Source: Ornithodoros turicata
Lineage: Eukaryota; Arthropoda; Arachnida; Ixodida; Argasidae
DNA length: 64,000 bases
Assembly (NCBI RefSeq): GCF_037126465.1
Contig: NW_026999353.1
Location: 434,001 to 498,000, forward strand
Reading direction: 5' to 3'
Position 1 is the first letter of the stretch, and every line of letters begins with the position of its first letter. Below the pieces are notes generated by a model. The model ran no database searches and was not told where the DNA came from. It worked only from the letters and a program-made list of their open reading frames with translations. Shown here one piece after another: positions 45,451-55,701 of the stretch. Made by a program: the position numbers and the translations under genes.

Positions 45451-45463
45451 GTGATATGTCCTC
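45451..45463 (-). repeat. Right terminal inverted repeat of the 10.7-kb element
   Basis: On the minus strand it reads GAGGACATATCAC, against GAGGACATACCAC at 34755-34767. Confidence 0.8.
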
Positions 45464-45467
45464 TTAA

Positions 45468-45560
45468 CATTTCAAACATTTCGGTCATCTGTTTTGCAAG
45501 AGCATCAGTCGGGGGCCCAGGATTTTGCTCCACACTGCATTAATAGATGGTGAACAATAT
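45468..45560 (-). pseudogene. Displaced ORF1 N-terminal piece of the CR1-like LINE, with 2A-like motif
   Basis: Read on the minus strand toward 45468, the frame gives VEQNPGP (codons at 45533-45513) and then a leucine/methionine-rich stretch ending FEML at the TTAA. Merged with KELKSQ at 34750 the frame is continuous. VEQNPGP fits the core of 2A ribosome-skipping peptides (E-x-N-P-G-P), which are known near the ORF1 start of some CR1/L2-type LINEs. The residue where 2A has Asp is Ser here, and a stop lies just upstream, consistent with a small deletion. Confidence 0.7.
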
Positions 45561-45580
45561 TCACACAATCAATGAATATA

Positions 45581-46456
45581 CAGTCGACCCCCGTTTATCC
45601 GGACTTCATTTATCCGGATCCCGCGGTATCCGGACAAAAGGCACGGGAACGGATTTTCCTCCATGTATTTTGTTCTCGTTTATCCGGACTTCAGCTTCAG
45701 GACTCGGACAAGAATTCCAGGAAACGAAAGTCGAAAATTCCTGTAATCTAGCTTCAGTTATCCGGACTACCGTGAGTAAGAGGACACACTGACCCCGCTT
45801 CGTCACCCTTTTCGCTGGGTTGGGGTTACTCCCGTCACACGTTAGGGACCTACATTCCTCCGTAGGGGAGACAACCGTGCACGATGACCCCCTTTTCTAT
45901 TTGTGTGCGTTGGGTCACGTTGACCAGTCGAGTTATTTGGAAATATCTGGAGTAACTGTCCGGTTCTAGAGGGGAAAACTCCTTCCCCGATGAAGACATT
46001 CCCCTAGGTGAGCTGCGATCCCTGATGCTGAGGCTCACTGTGACTGCCGTAGATGATGCTGCGGTTTCTGACTACGTTGACGTTGATAAGGATGATGACG
46101 CGTGCGCAGCTATGACTGATGACAGTGTGATTGCTGCTGTTGCCTCCGATGATGTGCAGCAAGACGGTGCCGATGACGCCAGTGAGAAACAAGGCTCCGA
46201 CATTGGCACTTTGCGTCCGCACTGACATTCTTCGAGCAGCGCAACAGCGTGGCTCAACTCTATGCAATTAGCAAAAGTTTGCAGGAATCGAGTGCCTACA
46301 CTACTATGTAACAGCTGTCATTGACGAGATTGCTGTGTTTTAATTAAACCTTGCTGTGTAGGACGTTTTTATTCGGTCGTTTCATTTATCCGGATGCCCC
46401 GGTATCCGGACGATTTCGCCGGGAACGGCAAAGTCCGCATAAACGGGGGTCGACTG
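45581..46456 (+). mobile_element. Tigger/pogo-type (Tc1/mariner) element, internally deleted
   Basis: The terminal inverted repeats are CAGTCGACCCCCGTTTATCC (45581-45600) and the matching minus-strand end CAGTCGACCCCCGTTTATGC (to 46456). TA target duplications lie at 45579-45580 and 46457-46458. The total is 876 bp. Bases 46025-46300 encode a fragment resembling the acidic C-terminus of Tigger transposases (DYVDVDKDDD, then ALTDDSVIAAV-like MTDDSVIAAV), and, after a frameshift near 46225, FFEQRNSVAQL. The DDE core and DNA-binding domain are missing. Direct TTATCCGGA words repeat inside the left end. Confidence 0.85.
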
Positions 46457-46539
46457 TACAAATCAACGCTTGTGGGCATGGGACGACAACCAAACAACGA
46501 TCACTGGTTTTCTTGGCATATAAGGGAGGTGAATTACCA

Positions 46540-46890
46540 ACCTGAAGGCATATGAGAATACGAGCATGAGACCACATTGCCATCACAGGATTCCCATGCC
46601 CACTGAAGCAACGTCGATGAAACGAGCTGGTTATAAAGTCCAGATGATTGGTAGGTGGGAGCATCGTCGGCGTCGGGTTTATCGCAGTCTGTGTGGAACC
46701 AGTGATACCGGTTTGAGTACAGAAGCTCGACGAGTAACACGAAGAATCCAGACTTGCGGATAACACCGGGAAACGGTCCTGGTGATGTGTGTCAATTGGA
46801 CGCAAGGGCGCAAACATCTGAAGGCATAAGAGAATACGAGCATGAGACCATATTGCCATCACAGGATTCCCATGCCCACTCAATTTCAAA
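46540..46890 (+). repeat. Two direct 65-bp copies 278 bp apart
   Basis: The stretch 46542-46607 (CTGAAGGCATATGAG through CCCATGCCCACTGAA) recurs at 46819-46884 with three or four changes. The DNA between holds no recognised gene. Confidence 0.8.
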
Positions 46891-46925
46891 GGAGACCAGA
46901 ACATATCAAAAGGATATCGGAAAAG

Positions 46926-47908
46926 GTGTGTATTGTCATCAAGCAGGAGAGCCACCAATGGAGGTAGTCCCCTTTGGACAGACAATAACTTTACGTTACA
47001 GTCCTACAAGCTAGATAACAACACTCTCTAGGAGAGTTTGCTTTTCGTACTGACCATACCAAGCGAACAATCCAAACACGGGAGAGCCGCTGCAGAGTGC
47101 AGTACGGTCCTAGCGAGCTGGCTAGAACATGATTTGCCACTCACCCTGAACGTGGCGGCAAAGACGAGTAGACGTAAGCCAGCGGCGAGAGCACTCCACA
47201 AGAGCATACAGTGCTTGCTCACGGACAATGTGGCTACGAGGCCCTGCCCTGACAGCCTGAAATACTGGGCCACCGAAAGCCAGCCGGCAACGACGGGTCC
47301 AAATTCGAAAGTTGATCTCGGTAGTTAATAAATCCAATTGTTTATGCTGAACGCGCGGAACAGGCAATGGTTCGAGGAACTGTACGGTGGCCCAGGCGAC
47401 AGTCGACAGCTGAAATATCTGAGTTACTCTGCGCCACAGCAAAAGAGGAACACGACAACGCCTCAAACAGTGCTCTGCGGCTTCACACATCCCGCAAGAC
47501 GGGCAACCGTCAGAGCGAGAGATGTGAAAACGGTGTAGTCGCTCGCGAAGAGGAAGAACGTCGTGGGCCAACTTCCACTGAAGACAGGCGCGGCGGGCAT
47601 CTAGCCAGCCCGCAGTGATTCTACGCCAAGACAGCTTCGTCGGCACCGAAGGAACTGGGGGACAAGATTCCAACTCCCGGATAGCTGCATAAAAATCGCT
47701 GACAGCCCATAACTGGATGTCAGCGTCCGGAAGCTGGAGTCGCAAACGCCGTACAACATCAACACAAGCACTGTATTGATGAGGCAGGACTTCAGACCTA
47801 GGTCGAAACCTAGGGCTCTCAACGAACCACCTGGTAGCACATCCCAGAGAGTACTGCGCACGCTGGGTGTTCGAGAGTGTGTAATGCCTCTAAATAAACG
47901 CGCGACTG
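46926..47908 (-). pseudogene. L1/Tx1-like LINE 3' end, zf-RVT region
   Basis: The minus-strand frame 47745-47122 (207 codons) contains ARRACLQWKLAHDVLPLRERL, the finger CPSCGMCEAAEHCLRRC, WATVQFLEPLPVPR and the C-terminal RRWLTSTRL. It resembles the C-terminus of the 2.6-4.4 kb copy at most positions. Upstream the frame is lost at 47745, but related sequence continues to 47908. The 3' terminus is TTGATGACAATACAC at about 46926. It is 5'-truncated and inactive. Confidence 0.8.
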
Positions 47909-49074
47909 AAGGATATCGGAAAAGGATCTTTAGAAAAAATCTTCCCGGAAACAACACCGCAAGCGATGTGGATAACAAAGGATAACTGTGTATTGGCACC
48001 ACCGCCGTAAACGCAAATTGGTTTCTGGCGACTGCGACGTATCATTAGTGCCTGCTATACAAGTTTGCTGGTGCCGCGGAAACGTCAACAATCAAAGTCG
48101 TCGTCTCTCCACCTCCTTAACGATAGACGACGACAACGAAGTCTGAGTTTGCAAAATCAAATGTGGTGTTAGTGGCATCAGCATTCAGTTTAAAAGGTAC
48201 AGTAAATGAAGCTGCAATATCAAGGGTCCGCATCATCATGCAAGTCACCTCAAGGGAATCGAACGATTGAATTAGGATGTTTTCCGAATCGTTTCCGTTA
48301 AGACTTTCCGATGTGAAAAAAAATCTATATTTATTCCTAAGCCACTGAAGCTGAATACGTGAGCGTCAGCTGCACCACCAGTCGGACGATTCTGGCTCGT
48401 CCGTGCGGTTCTAAATTCCGGTAACGCAGCGCATAGGTTTGTGAATTCTGTGAGAGGAGATGTTGTCAGTGGTAAGTATTCCAGCCAATTTTTACACAAA
48501 AAATCCATATCAAGTATTGCACTTTTTACTTTCAAATTACTGTAAATTATCTTTAAAATACTTCATTTTTATTTTAAAATGTTTACATAGTGCAAATTCT
48601 AACTCAATGCAATCCTTGTCGTGGATTTTCTGTGTAAAAATTGAGTTGTAGAAAAAAAAATAACTAATCAGTAAGGGAGCAGACAGAGAGAAATAATTTA
48701 TTTTGAAAATCAACGACGCCATCTTGTAAAAAATCACTCCGGTGCGGGTGACTGGGGCAGGACGCTTGCAGAGGCAGGTGGCAAGCTAGTTGCAAGACAT
48801 CAGACGAGATGGCACCACCACCATGTGGATATGCGTGTAAGAGAGAGAGAGGAGCAAGATATTAGCGTCAGGTAAAAATGCCAACACTGTTCAACACGTC
48901 TAGGTATGCGAGAGAAGGTCTAACCGCTACTGCGCAACAGCATGGAGAAAAAAGTACACAATCGGGGAACAGGCGACCGGTTAGGCTTAACCACCGCGTC
49001 ACAACACTATGCAGCTAACACAAGGCGACAACCACTGGGCACACAATACTAAACGTACATCAACAGGCTTGGCA
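47909..49074. other. Repeat fragments and AT-rich spacer, no gene
   Basis: 47930-47965 is a piece of the CGGAAC-ACACCGCAAGCG unit. 48000-48140 resembles 4400-4560. 48290-48760 is AT-rich. Nothing else is supportable. Confidence 0.5.
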
Positions 49075-49084
49075 CGCTACGGGT

Positions 49085-49285
49085 CACCGCTAATAAGGTC
49101 TAAACATGCACATACGGCAAACATGCGAGAAAAGGCTTAACACGAGCGTGGTCAAACAACGCGCAAACATCGGCAAATCACTTGTTGGTCACCGCTAAAC
49201 AAGTCTAAACATGCGCGTACGGCAAACACGCGAGGAAAGGAGCACGGTAAAACAACGCGCAAACATCGGCAAATCACTCACCTTT
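49085..49285. repeat. Two tandem units of about 105 bp
   Basis: Both units (starting near 49085 and 49190) contain CACCGCTAA, GTCTAAACATGC, ACGGCAAACA-GCGAG, AACAACGCGCAAACATCGGC and AAATCACT. Confidence 0.8.
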
Positions 49286-49640
49286 TCTCCCCCGGCGACT
49301 GCTCCATTCGACAGCCAGGCAGAAAGTGAGCGGGCGCTGGGACTGGGAAGCAACCGAGCGCACGTCTGCTCTCTACGGCAGCCAGCGAGCAAGTGACTGG
49401 GGCGCCGCGCCGCGGCAGCTACGTATGCGCGCACGTGCGCGCGCTTCTAGCGCCCTCTGCGCCGCACGCCCACAGGTGGTTTTGGCTTCGGCTCTCTCCT
49501 TCCACTGCGCGCGCTCCTAGCGGCAACGGGTGGCTTCTCCATTTCGGCTTCGCTCTCGTTTCTGTGCGAGCGTGTATTTGTATAACGGCAGCGCGTACTG
49601 CGCTCGCGTCATCAATACGTGAAGATGTTCAGCACCACTC
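49283..49640. promoter_or_regulatory. CpG-rich block, possible promoter/first exon
   Basis: GC and CpG content jump here relative to the flanks. On the minus strand, GGAGAAAAG|GTGAGTGA (near 49275-49290) is a strong splice donor, so a minus-strand first exon is conceivable. It is equally the upstream region of the plus-strand frame that follows. Evidence is compositional only. Confidence 0.3.
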
Positions 49641-50151
49641 GTTACAGAATTGTTCCCGCACCCACGCTTCTTGGGACGAAGTGGTGAAGGAATGTATCAA
49701 CAGCGAAAGTCTCCGCAACGAGCTCGTCATCAGTGCTTTTCGCTATGTGATAGACATGGTAGGCTTTGGCAATATAGGAGAGGTCTCTCCGGATCCGCTG
49801 CAGGAGCTGGTGCGTCGCATCTACGCCCGTTACAAGAACCTCTGTATAACGGTTCCGGACGGACCCCTGGGACTGATGAGCAAATTTGTGAGCTTGGCCA
49901 ACGTAGAATTCAACGACATCGCTGCAGACATCGTGGATCTTCTCGCTCGTGCCATCGCTTATATTAAGTACGCCATAGGCGCCGACTGCGGGGGGGGGGG
50001 GGGCCTTGCATCCCCGGAACATGAACTAGGGAGGGCGCCGCCTCCCCCGGGAAGTCCCGCCACGAGACTGACACCAACCTTTGGGGCTCGGCGCGCCCGG
50101 GTCAAAAGAGCGAAGGGGCACCAACCCAAAAATTCATCTTGCAATTTGTAA
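49612..50151 (+). other. Unidentified helical open frame
   Basis: The plus-strand frame is open from 49393, but only codons from about 49612 look protein-like: balanced, helix-forming composition with WDEVVKECINSE, AFRYVIDMVGFG, LQELVRRIYARYKNL and FNDIAADIVDLLARAIAYIK. A G14 run at 49990-50003 follows, after which composition becomes Pro/Arg-rich and unconvincing. No domain is recognised. It lies about 1.3 kb from a Polinton/adintovirus-type polymerase relic. A viral origin is possible but unproven. No good start codon decides the N-terminus. Confidence 0.3.
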
Positions 50152-50429
50152 AATATGTATCCGCCCACCATACTCATTATCACAGTAGAAGGTGAGGCGA
50201 AGAAACACAGAAGATGACACAACACATAGCCTGAATTTCGCCCAAACCAATCACATCAATGAAACGAAGCACTCGAAAAGGTACCAGCAGCTGCCAGTGA
50301 GGTGTAACGGTAGGATCTTCGGAACGCATATTCGGGAGCGGGTTCAACTGCTGCTCCATTTCATTGACCATATTCATTATATTGCGCGCATTTCGGGTCA
50401 AACACCGGGGATTCAATACATTTTGTTCC

Positions 50430-50761
50430 TTTTGCACTCAGTTTTCAAAGGCGTAATGCCTTCAGTTGTGCACATGTTCACTGTTTACATTCTCTCTGTT
50501 TTTTCTTTTGTTTTGTTCTGTTCTTCCTTCCTCTTACTTTTATACCGATTCTGCATACATCATAGGATCCCGCCAGAGTGTGTGATTCTTCAGCTTTAGT
50601 ACTGTGTTCTTCATTTTCCTTTTCTTTCCTTCTTTTTGTTTGCTTATTTTCTTTGCCGTTTCTGACTTCCCCTTTCACTTTTTTTTGAATAACAAACCGA
50701 CATCCATGTGGCTCACCTTTCCTCTCTTTTTTTTCTTAATAAACATACCCCCCCCCCCCCC
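50430..50761 (+). repeat. Pyrimidine-rich retroelement tail with C14 run
   Basis: This has the same end module as the insertion at 37530-37856: a T/C-rich stretch, AACAAACCGACATCC, TGGCTCACCTTTCC, TTAATAAACATA and a C-run at 50748-50761. It probably is the 3' end of a retrotransposon. Confidence 0.6.
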
Positions 50762-51298
50762 GCTAGAGTACTTACTTCGCGGTGCGCCCTTGCCTCCTCC
50801 GGGAAAATGAAAACTCTCCGCCTCTGAAGTACGCCCTCCGGAAGCAGCCACATTTGCAGGCAGTCTACATCGTGAACTTTGTCACCGATTTATTGAAATA
50901 CCGTTTGGTTATCGAAATGGAACGCATTAAACTGTCAGAATAACTTTGACGAGACTTTATGTTTTCTTTCACTGAAACATTTTTATTGAATTCATACAAA
51001 GGAGTTGGACGATAGATGCCTGCACCCTCCCTGACTTGTCTGATCTCACGAACACAACATTACAAGATGATCAGACGTGCCAGAAAAGTAACGGGGAATC
51101 TTCATCGTAGCGTCGTCACTGTGCGGGTCACTACACAACCACGATGACGGAATGGTCATTCTTTTCATATACCCATTCCGCTACCACACTGCCACGACGA
51201 CTGGTGCTTCTCCTGTCTGAGAGAGAGAAAGAGAGAAGCATGACTCGACTATAACTTTTATTCTCGATTATATGCGCGTGTAGCTCTTTGTTCCATGG

Positions 51299-51930
51299 TC
51301 ACTCGATGCGCGACGACGACGCTCTCGGGCTCTCTTCCGAGTATTCCGACGCTGCACAAAGAGGGAGTAGTATCGTAACGCGATACTCGTCAGAACACCA
51401 GCAAAGCTTACAGTATTCGCAGCTTCCATAAGGGAAGGAGTGTATGGCGCCCACGAGATAGAGCTTGTCGTCGTACGGGACCAAGAGCTTCTTGAGTCTC
51501 GAAATGGTGTACATTGTTTGCTTTATAGTCCGGAAGTGCACTGCTTCTGAGAGGCTGCCATTTCATTGAACACAGAATCTCGGTACACTTCGTGCAATAA
51601 ACGTTTCCTCACCACGTCTTTCTTAACTCTTTTCGCTCTCGCGATCTGTTTGTGTGTACCAGCCAAAAGTATGCTGTACATTTTGGCTCTGATGGCTAGG
51701 ACTTCCTGAATAACTCCACATGCCGTCTCGTCTTTCAGGTACCCCATCTGATTCGCGTGTTCGTCGTTGAAAAGCGGGTGGTCCAGTGGACAGATCTAGC
51801 TCACTGTCAATTTTCACCAGCTGCTCCTCCAGGCTTTCACACGTGAGGGAAAAAAATATGCTGTCCGTATCGCTATAGATCAACTGCACTGGACACGTCA
51901 AGCGAGAGCGCCGCCGGTGGGATCGGCTTC
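51299..51930 (-). pseudogene. Protein-primed DNA polymerase B C-terminus (Polinton/adintovirus type)
   Basis: Three minus-strand frames give consecutive parts of a family B polymerase. The first (to about 51780) has the motif C box LIYSDTDSIFF with both catalytic aspartates. The second (51790-51523) has MGYLKDETACGVIQEV, AIRAKMYSILL and the basic run RAKRVKKDVVRKRL, the usual order after motif C in protein-primed enzymes of Mavericks/Polintons and adintoviruses. The third (51541-51299) has the C-terminal word LLVPYDDKLYLVG-IHSFPYG. Two frameshifts separate them, and everything upstream of motif C is missing. This polymerase replicates linear viral or transposon DNA using a terminal protein. 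Here it is an endogenous, inactive fragment. Confidence 0.75.
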
Positions 51931-52063
51931 TAATTCCACTAAACGGGCGATTTCGACAATTCAATGAAATTTTCTTGCACTATATCAGTCACAACGCAAT
52001 CCACTTCCCGCCATACTTAGAGTAGCATCATTCTTAACACGCTGTTTTCTTTACATGAAAGAG

Positions 52064-53200
52064 CTCAGCAGGCCAGTAACATGCACCGTAAGAAAGGATT
52101 CATCGCCATAGCTTACTCCTCCTGTCTACTCTGGCTCACGTGTGCATTGGAATGATAGCAATCTGTCTGACACATCAACACACGCATTAAATATGAACGT
52201 AATGCACTCACCGCAATGGAGTCATAAATACCGCGGAAATTGAATGTACAGTACACCGCACGAAGTAACCGAACGGTTCAGGGGAAACACTGCTCCTCGC
52301 TCGACCGATCCTTCCATCCCCAATTCTCCGGAGCAACTGACGAAAACTGGTTTCCGTGGCAAAGGGAGAGGGCGCTGACCCCCACTGACAAGCAAATCGG
52401 AACGCGTTGCACAGGTAACGTCACTGATGGCGTGTCAGCACGCTTCTCCTTGTTATACCGGGAAGGAGTGGCAAGGTAAGGGTGAACGCCCTGCGCTAGG
52501 CGCCATTTTTCTGTTTCCACAGTTCCAGTCACTTGGCCGCGTGGTCGATCTAAGCCTAAACGACGAAATCTCGCCGCACCCTTCCCCCTCGTCCAAAGAC
52601 GCACACGAAAAGCCTGGGCTACCCGCGATATCTTTTTTGCACAGTTCCGATCACTTCTCGCGTGGCTCCCTTCCTGCCTGGCTTGCCTGGAAAATATGAA
52701 CACTCTGCGCGTTCCGCCATTGCTAACACCACATCTCTAATCATGCGCCCCGGCACTCGAGCTAAGCCCTTTTTTTTTGGGAAAACCCGCCGCCTGCCCC
52801 CCCCCCTCCCAGATACGCGTTGTAAATATGAACACTCCGGGCTTGGCGCCATTGCTAACACCACATCTATAATCAAGCGCCCAGGCAGGAGCTAAGGAGG
52901 CCAGTAACATGCACCACAAGAATTGATTCATCGCCATAGCTTACTCCTCCTGTCTACTCTGGCTCACGTGTGCATTGGAATGATAGCAATCTGCCTGACA
53001 CATCAACACACGCATTAAATATGAACTCACCGCAATGGAGTCATAAATACCGCGGAAATGGAATGTACAGTACACCGCACGAAGTAACCGAACGGTTCAG
53101 GGGAAACACTGCTCCTCGATCGACCTATCCTTCCATCCCCAATTCTCCGGAGCAACTGGCGAAAACTTGTTTTCGCCGCAAAGGGAGAGGGCGCTGAACC
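52064..53200 (+). repeat. Direct duplication of about 330 bp, plus nested 136-bp repeats
   Basis: Bases 52068-52385 recur at 52902-53200 with small changes (for example GTAATGCACTCACC shortened to CTCACC); copies start 834 bp apart. Between them, the run TATGAACACTC-GCGCCATTGCTAACACCACATCT occurs at about 52695-52735 and again at about 52827-52868. A related CTTGTTATACCGGGA/TGAACCGGGA stretch recurs near 52449 and 53235. No gene. Confidence 0.8.
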
Positions 53201-53577
53201 ACACTGACAAGCATATCAGAAAGCGTTGCGCTTCTCCTTGTTGAACCGGGACGGAGTGGCAAGGTAAAGGTGAACGCCCTGCGCTAGGCTCCATTTTTCT
53301 TTTTTCACAGTTCCAGTTACTTGGCCGCGTGGTCGATCCAAGAGGTAAATACCAACACCCTGCGCTAGAAATGCGCAGTAAACACGAAAAGCCTGCGCTA
53401 TCTGCGATATCTTTTTCACAGTTCCAATCACTTCAGCGCGTGGTCGGGCTAAGCCTAAACGACGAAATCTCGCCGCAGCCTACCCCCCGTCCAAACACGC
53501 ACACGGAACGTCCAAACCCCGTCCAAACACGCACACCTGTGCTACCCGCGATATCTTTTTCCACAGTTCCAATCACT

Positions 53578-53838
53578 TGGCCTTCGCGTCACTTCCGTTC
53601 CCCTAGTGGCGGGGGAGCTGCGAGCGCCACCACACGGGAGAGATGGCGATCCGATAACCGCGCGTCGTCTGCTAGCTCCAAATGCGTCGACGGGCAGCGC
53701 TTTCCTCGGAATGCGGAAATGAATGGAAATTCGGCGCAAGCAGAGGACGCGTGGTTATCGGATGGCCATCTCTCCCGTGTGGTGACGCTGGCAGCCCCGC
53801 CGCCACCAGGGGAACGGAAATGACGCGAAGGTTCCAAT
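53578..53838. mobile_element. MITE with about 95-bp terminal inverted repeats
   Basis: Bases 53580-53670 match the reverse complement of 53745-53838 at most positions. The ends are CCTTCGCGTCACTTCCGTTC and CCTTCGCGTCATTTCCGTTC, with ACCACACGGGAGAGATGG further in. Flanks are TTCCAATCACTTGG on the left and TTCCAATCCCTTCA on the right, compatible with an imperfect target duplication of about 8-12 bp. Mirror-image frames of opposite strands arise from this symmetry and are not genes. Confidence 0.8.
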
Positions 53839-53859
53839 CCCTTCAGAGCGTGGTCGGGC

Positions 53860-54171
53860 AGCATGCAAGCTGTCTATGTGTCGTAAGTACAGGGTAACGT
53901 CATCAGCGTAGCCCAGCGCCACAAAGGGTGCGCCACACGGTACTGGAAGTCCTCCGATCTGTGCACACTGTTTGAGCCTCCTTAGAAAGGGGTCGATGCA
54001 CAGGACAAACATAAGTGGGGGCAGTGGGCACCCCTGACGGACACGCCCGGTCAGAGCAAAACTCCTGGTCGGCTGGCCGTTGATGAGCCTTTTACCTTTT
54101 GTAATAATCTTGGACATCCCAACGAGTGTACCTACAAATCTGCAAATAACTAGAATGAACACAGCAATCAC
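53860..54171 (-). pseudogene. L1/Tx1-like RT palm fragment
   Basis: The frame shows GRVRQGCPLPPLMFVLCIDPFL (motif B region) and FVALGYADDVTLYLR (motif C, both Asp present). It is cut off on the left about 20 bp from the MITE and starts at about 54171 on the right. It is another minus-strand LINE relic, of a subfamily distinct from the others in the window. Confidence 0.75.
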
Positions 54172-55270
54172 GATATTGGCGAAAGCAGAGGATTGTTGCT
54201 GAAAAATTGCTGATTGTTGCTGAAAAAATAATTTTTCACGGGTTCAGGAATTTTGACAAATGACATCGGGCGAGCTACAACCCGCTGCATGCAAAGCTGT
54301 TGAGCCGGTTTGCCTGAATGTCAACAACGACACGTGAGTTATGCGATAAAGATTACTGACGTTATATCTAATCTGGTGGAATCCTGCGAGAGGTCAGACT
54401 GGACGGTGTCTAAACACTCGGCTCAGCGAACACAAGAGAAATGCGGAGTCGTTGTCTGGGTATTCCAAATTTGTCGCCCATCTTAGACTTTGTAATAATT
54501 GTTCCCCGGCCTTCGACGAGACAAGTGTCCTAGATTCTGTTCGGGACCCTGTGGCCAGACTGTTAAAGGAGTACAAAGAGATTGTCACGAGGGGAAATTG
54601 TGTAAGTGTGGCGTCAGTTGCTCCCTCGCCACCAATTCGGAAGTTGTTGGATACGTAGGTGATGATGTCATTAAAGGGTTTGCTGTATTCGAGAACGTGT
54701 CGTGTCGTCCCTCCTCTGTCCCTTTCTCGGGTTCCATTTTATCACAATTTTTTCACCATGTACCAGCTGGGCCGCATCCTTGCCCTTTTGCCATTCCTGC
54801 GAGAGCGCTGAAAGAAACATGGATGAAAACTCGCGCAGGGTCGCCTGCTAGTGCTAAATGTCTCCCGAAGCATTTGCGCAATTTCGCCGGCAGGGGAACG
54901 AGAAGCAGCGGCCCTGTGGGCGCTGCACACCGCCTATTTCGAAGCCATGGTCGCATTTTATTGCTCCTCGATCACAGACCGTGGTACCAAAAAGTTCCAA
55001 GCGAATTACTGGAATATCTTTTGTGCGATTTTATTAACTTCGCTGCAAGAGGAGACGTTGGATTGTGACTATTTGGCGGCATTTCCTCTCTAGAAAAGTC
55101 ATACGATAGCGACAAATGATTGCACGCCTCCGACAAAGATGAGCTCCCTGAGCGGCGGCCGCCTTGCAGTGGCGTCTCACTTACGCTCGGAAGACACAAC
55201 AAGAAGAAAGAAAACAAACGCAGTTGCCAAGCAGTGGAGTTGTGACGTTTAAGCGTTCTGCACCTTTATC
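54172..55270. other. Open frames of unknown status
   Basis: Plus-strand frames 54452-54658 and 54851-55093 have fairly helical composition (DPVARLLKEYKEIVTRG, LWALHTAYFEAMVAFY). I cannot link them by clear splice sites or recognise a domain. They lie 600 bp upstream of the BIR exon. They may be chance. Confidence 0.25.
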
Positions 55271-55701
55271 AGGGTGGAACACTTAAAAACAGTGAAGCGC
55301 AAGCGAATTGTGGAGGCAGAGATGTGGTCCTCACGCAACACGCTCAGGGTAGCCTTCACGGAGGCAAAGTCATTGTATGCTTATGATCAATGCTTATGGT
55401 CAGGTCTGTATACTCAAAATGCGTTCTCTCTGCCTCTCAAAATACACGTGACTAGCAATTCTGACCATAGGGCACAAAGGGCTAGTCGTGAATAGTCTGT
55501 TGCTTTTTGGCAATGTTCCTCAGTGTCGAACTACTAACGAATTCTTCGAAACAATTGATCATAACCACGAGAAACCTGCATTTCAAACTGAGAAACAGAC
55601 AGGAGGAATCTTGACACTGCAAGCGATTCCACATGAACTGATTACAAAGGTACTTACGTGGTTCTTATACTTTGCGTAATCACGTTCTTCTCTCCGCGCA
55701 G

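Larger units (their letters stand above)
34751..45467. mobile_element. 10.7-kb TTAA-flanked transposon with two convergent genes
   Basis: The element proper is 34755-45463 (10,709 bp), flanked by TTAA at 34751-34754 and 45464-45467. The left end reads GAGGACATACCAC, and the right end on the minus strand GAGGACATATCAC: 12 of 13 bases match. It sits inside ORF1 of a CR1-like LINE whose frame continues exactly when the two TTAA sites are merged. It carries a DDE transposase/YqaJ gene (plus) and an SGNH/zinc-knuckle gene (minus), facing each other. Kolobok and piggyBac both use TTAA targets. The purine-rich terminus and the transposase type fit Kolobok better than piggyBac (CCYT ends), but this is inference. 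Gene 1 is broken, so this copy is not autonomous. Confidence 0.85.

Noticed and set aside
49612..50151. Bcl-2-like viral protein
   Set aside because: Helical composition invited the idea, but no BH1 or BH2 word is visible, so I left it unidentified.
53329..53864. Serine/arginine-rich frames on both strands
   Set aside because: They are mirror translations of the MITE inverted repeats.
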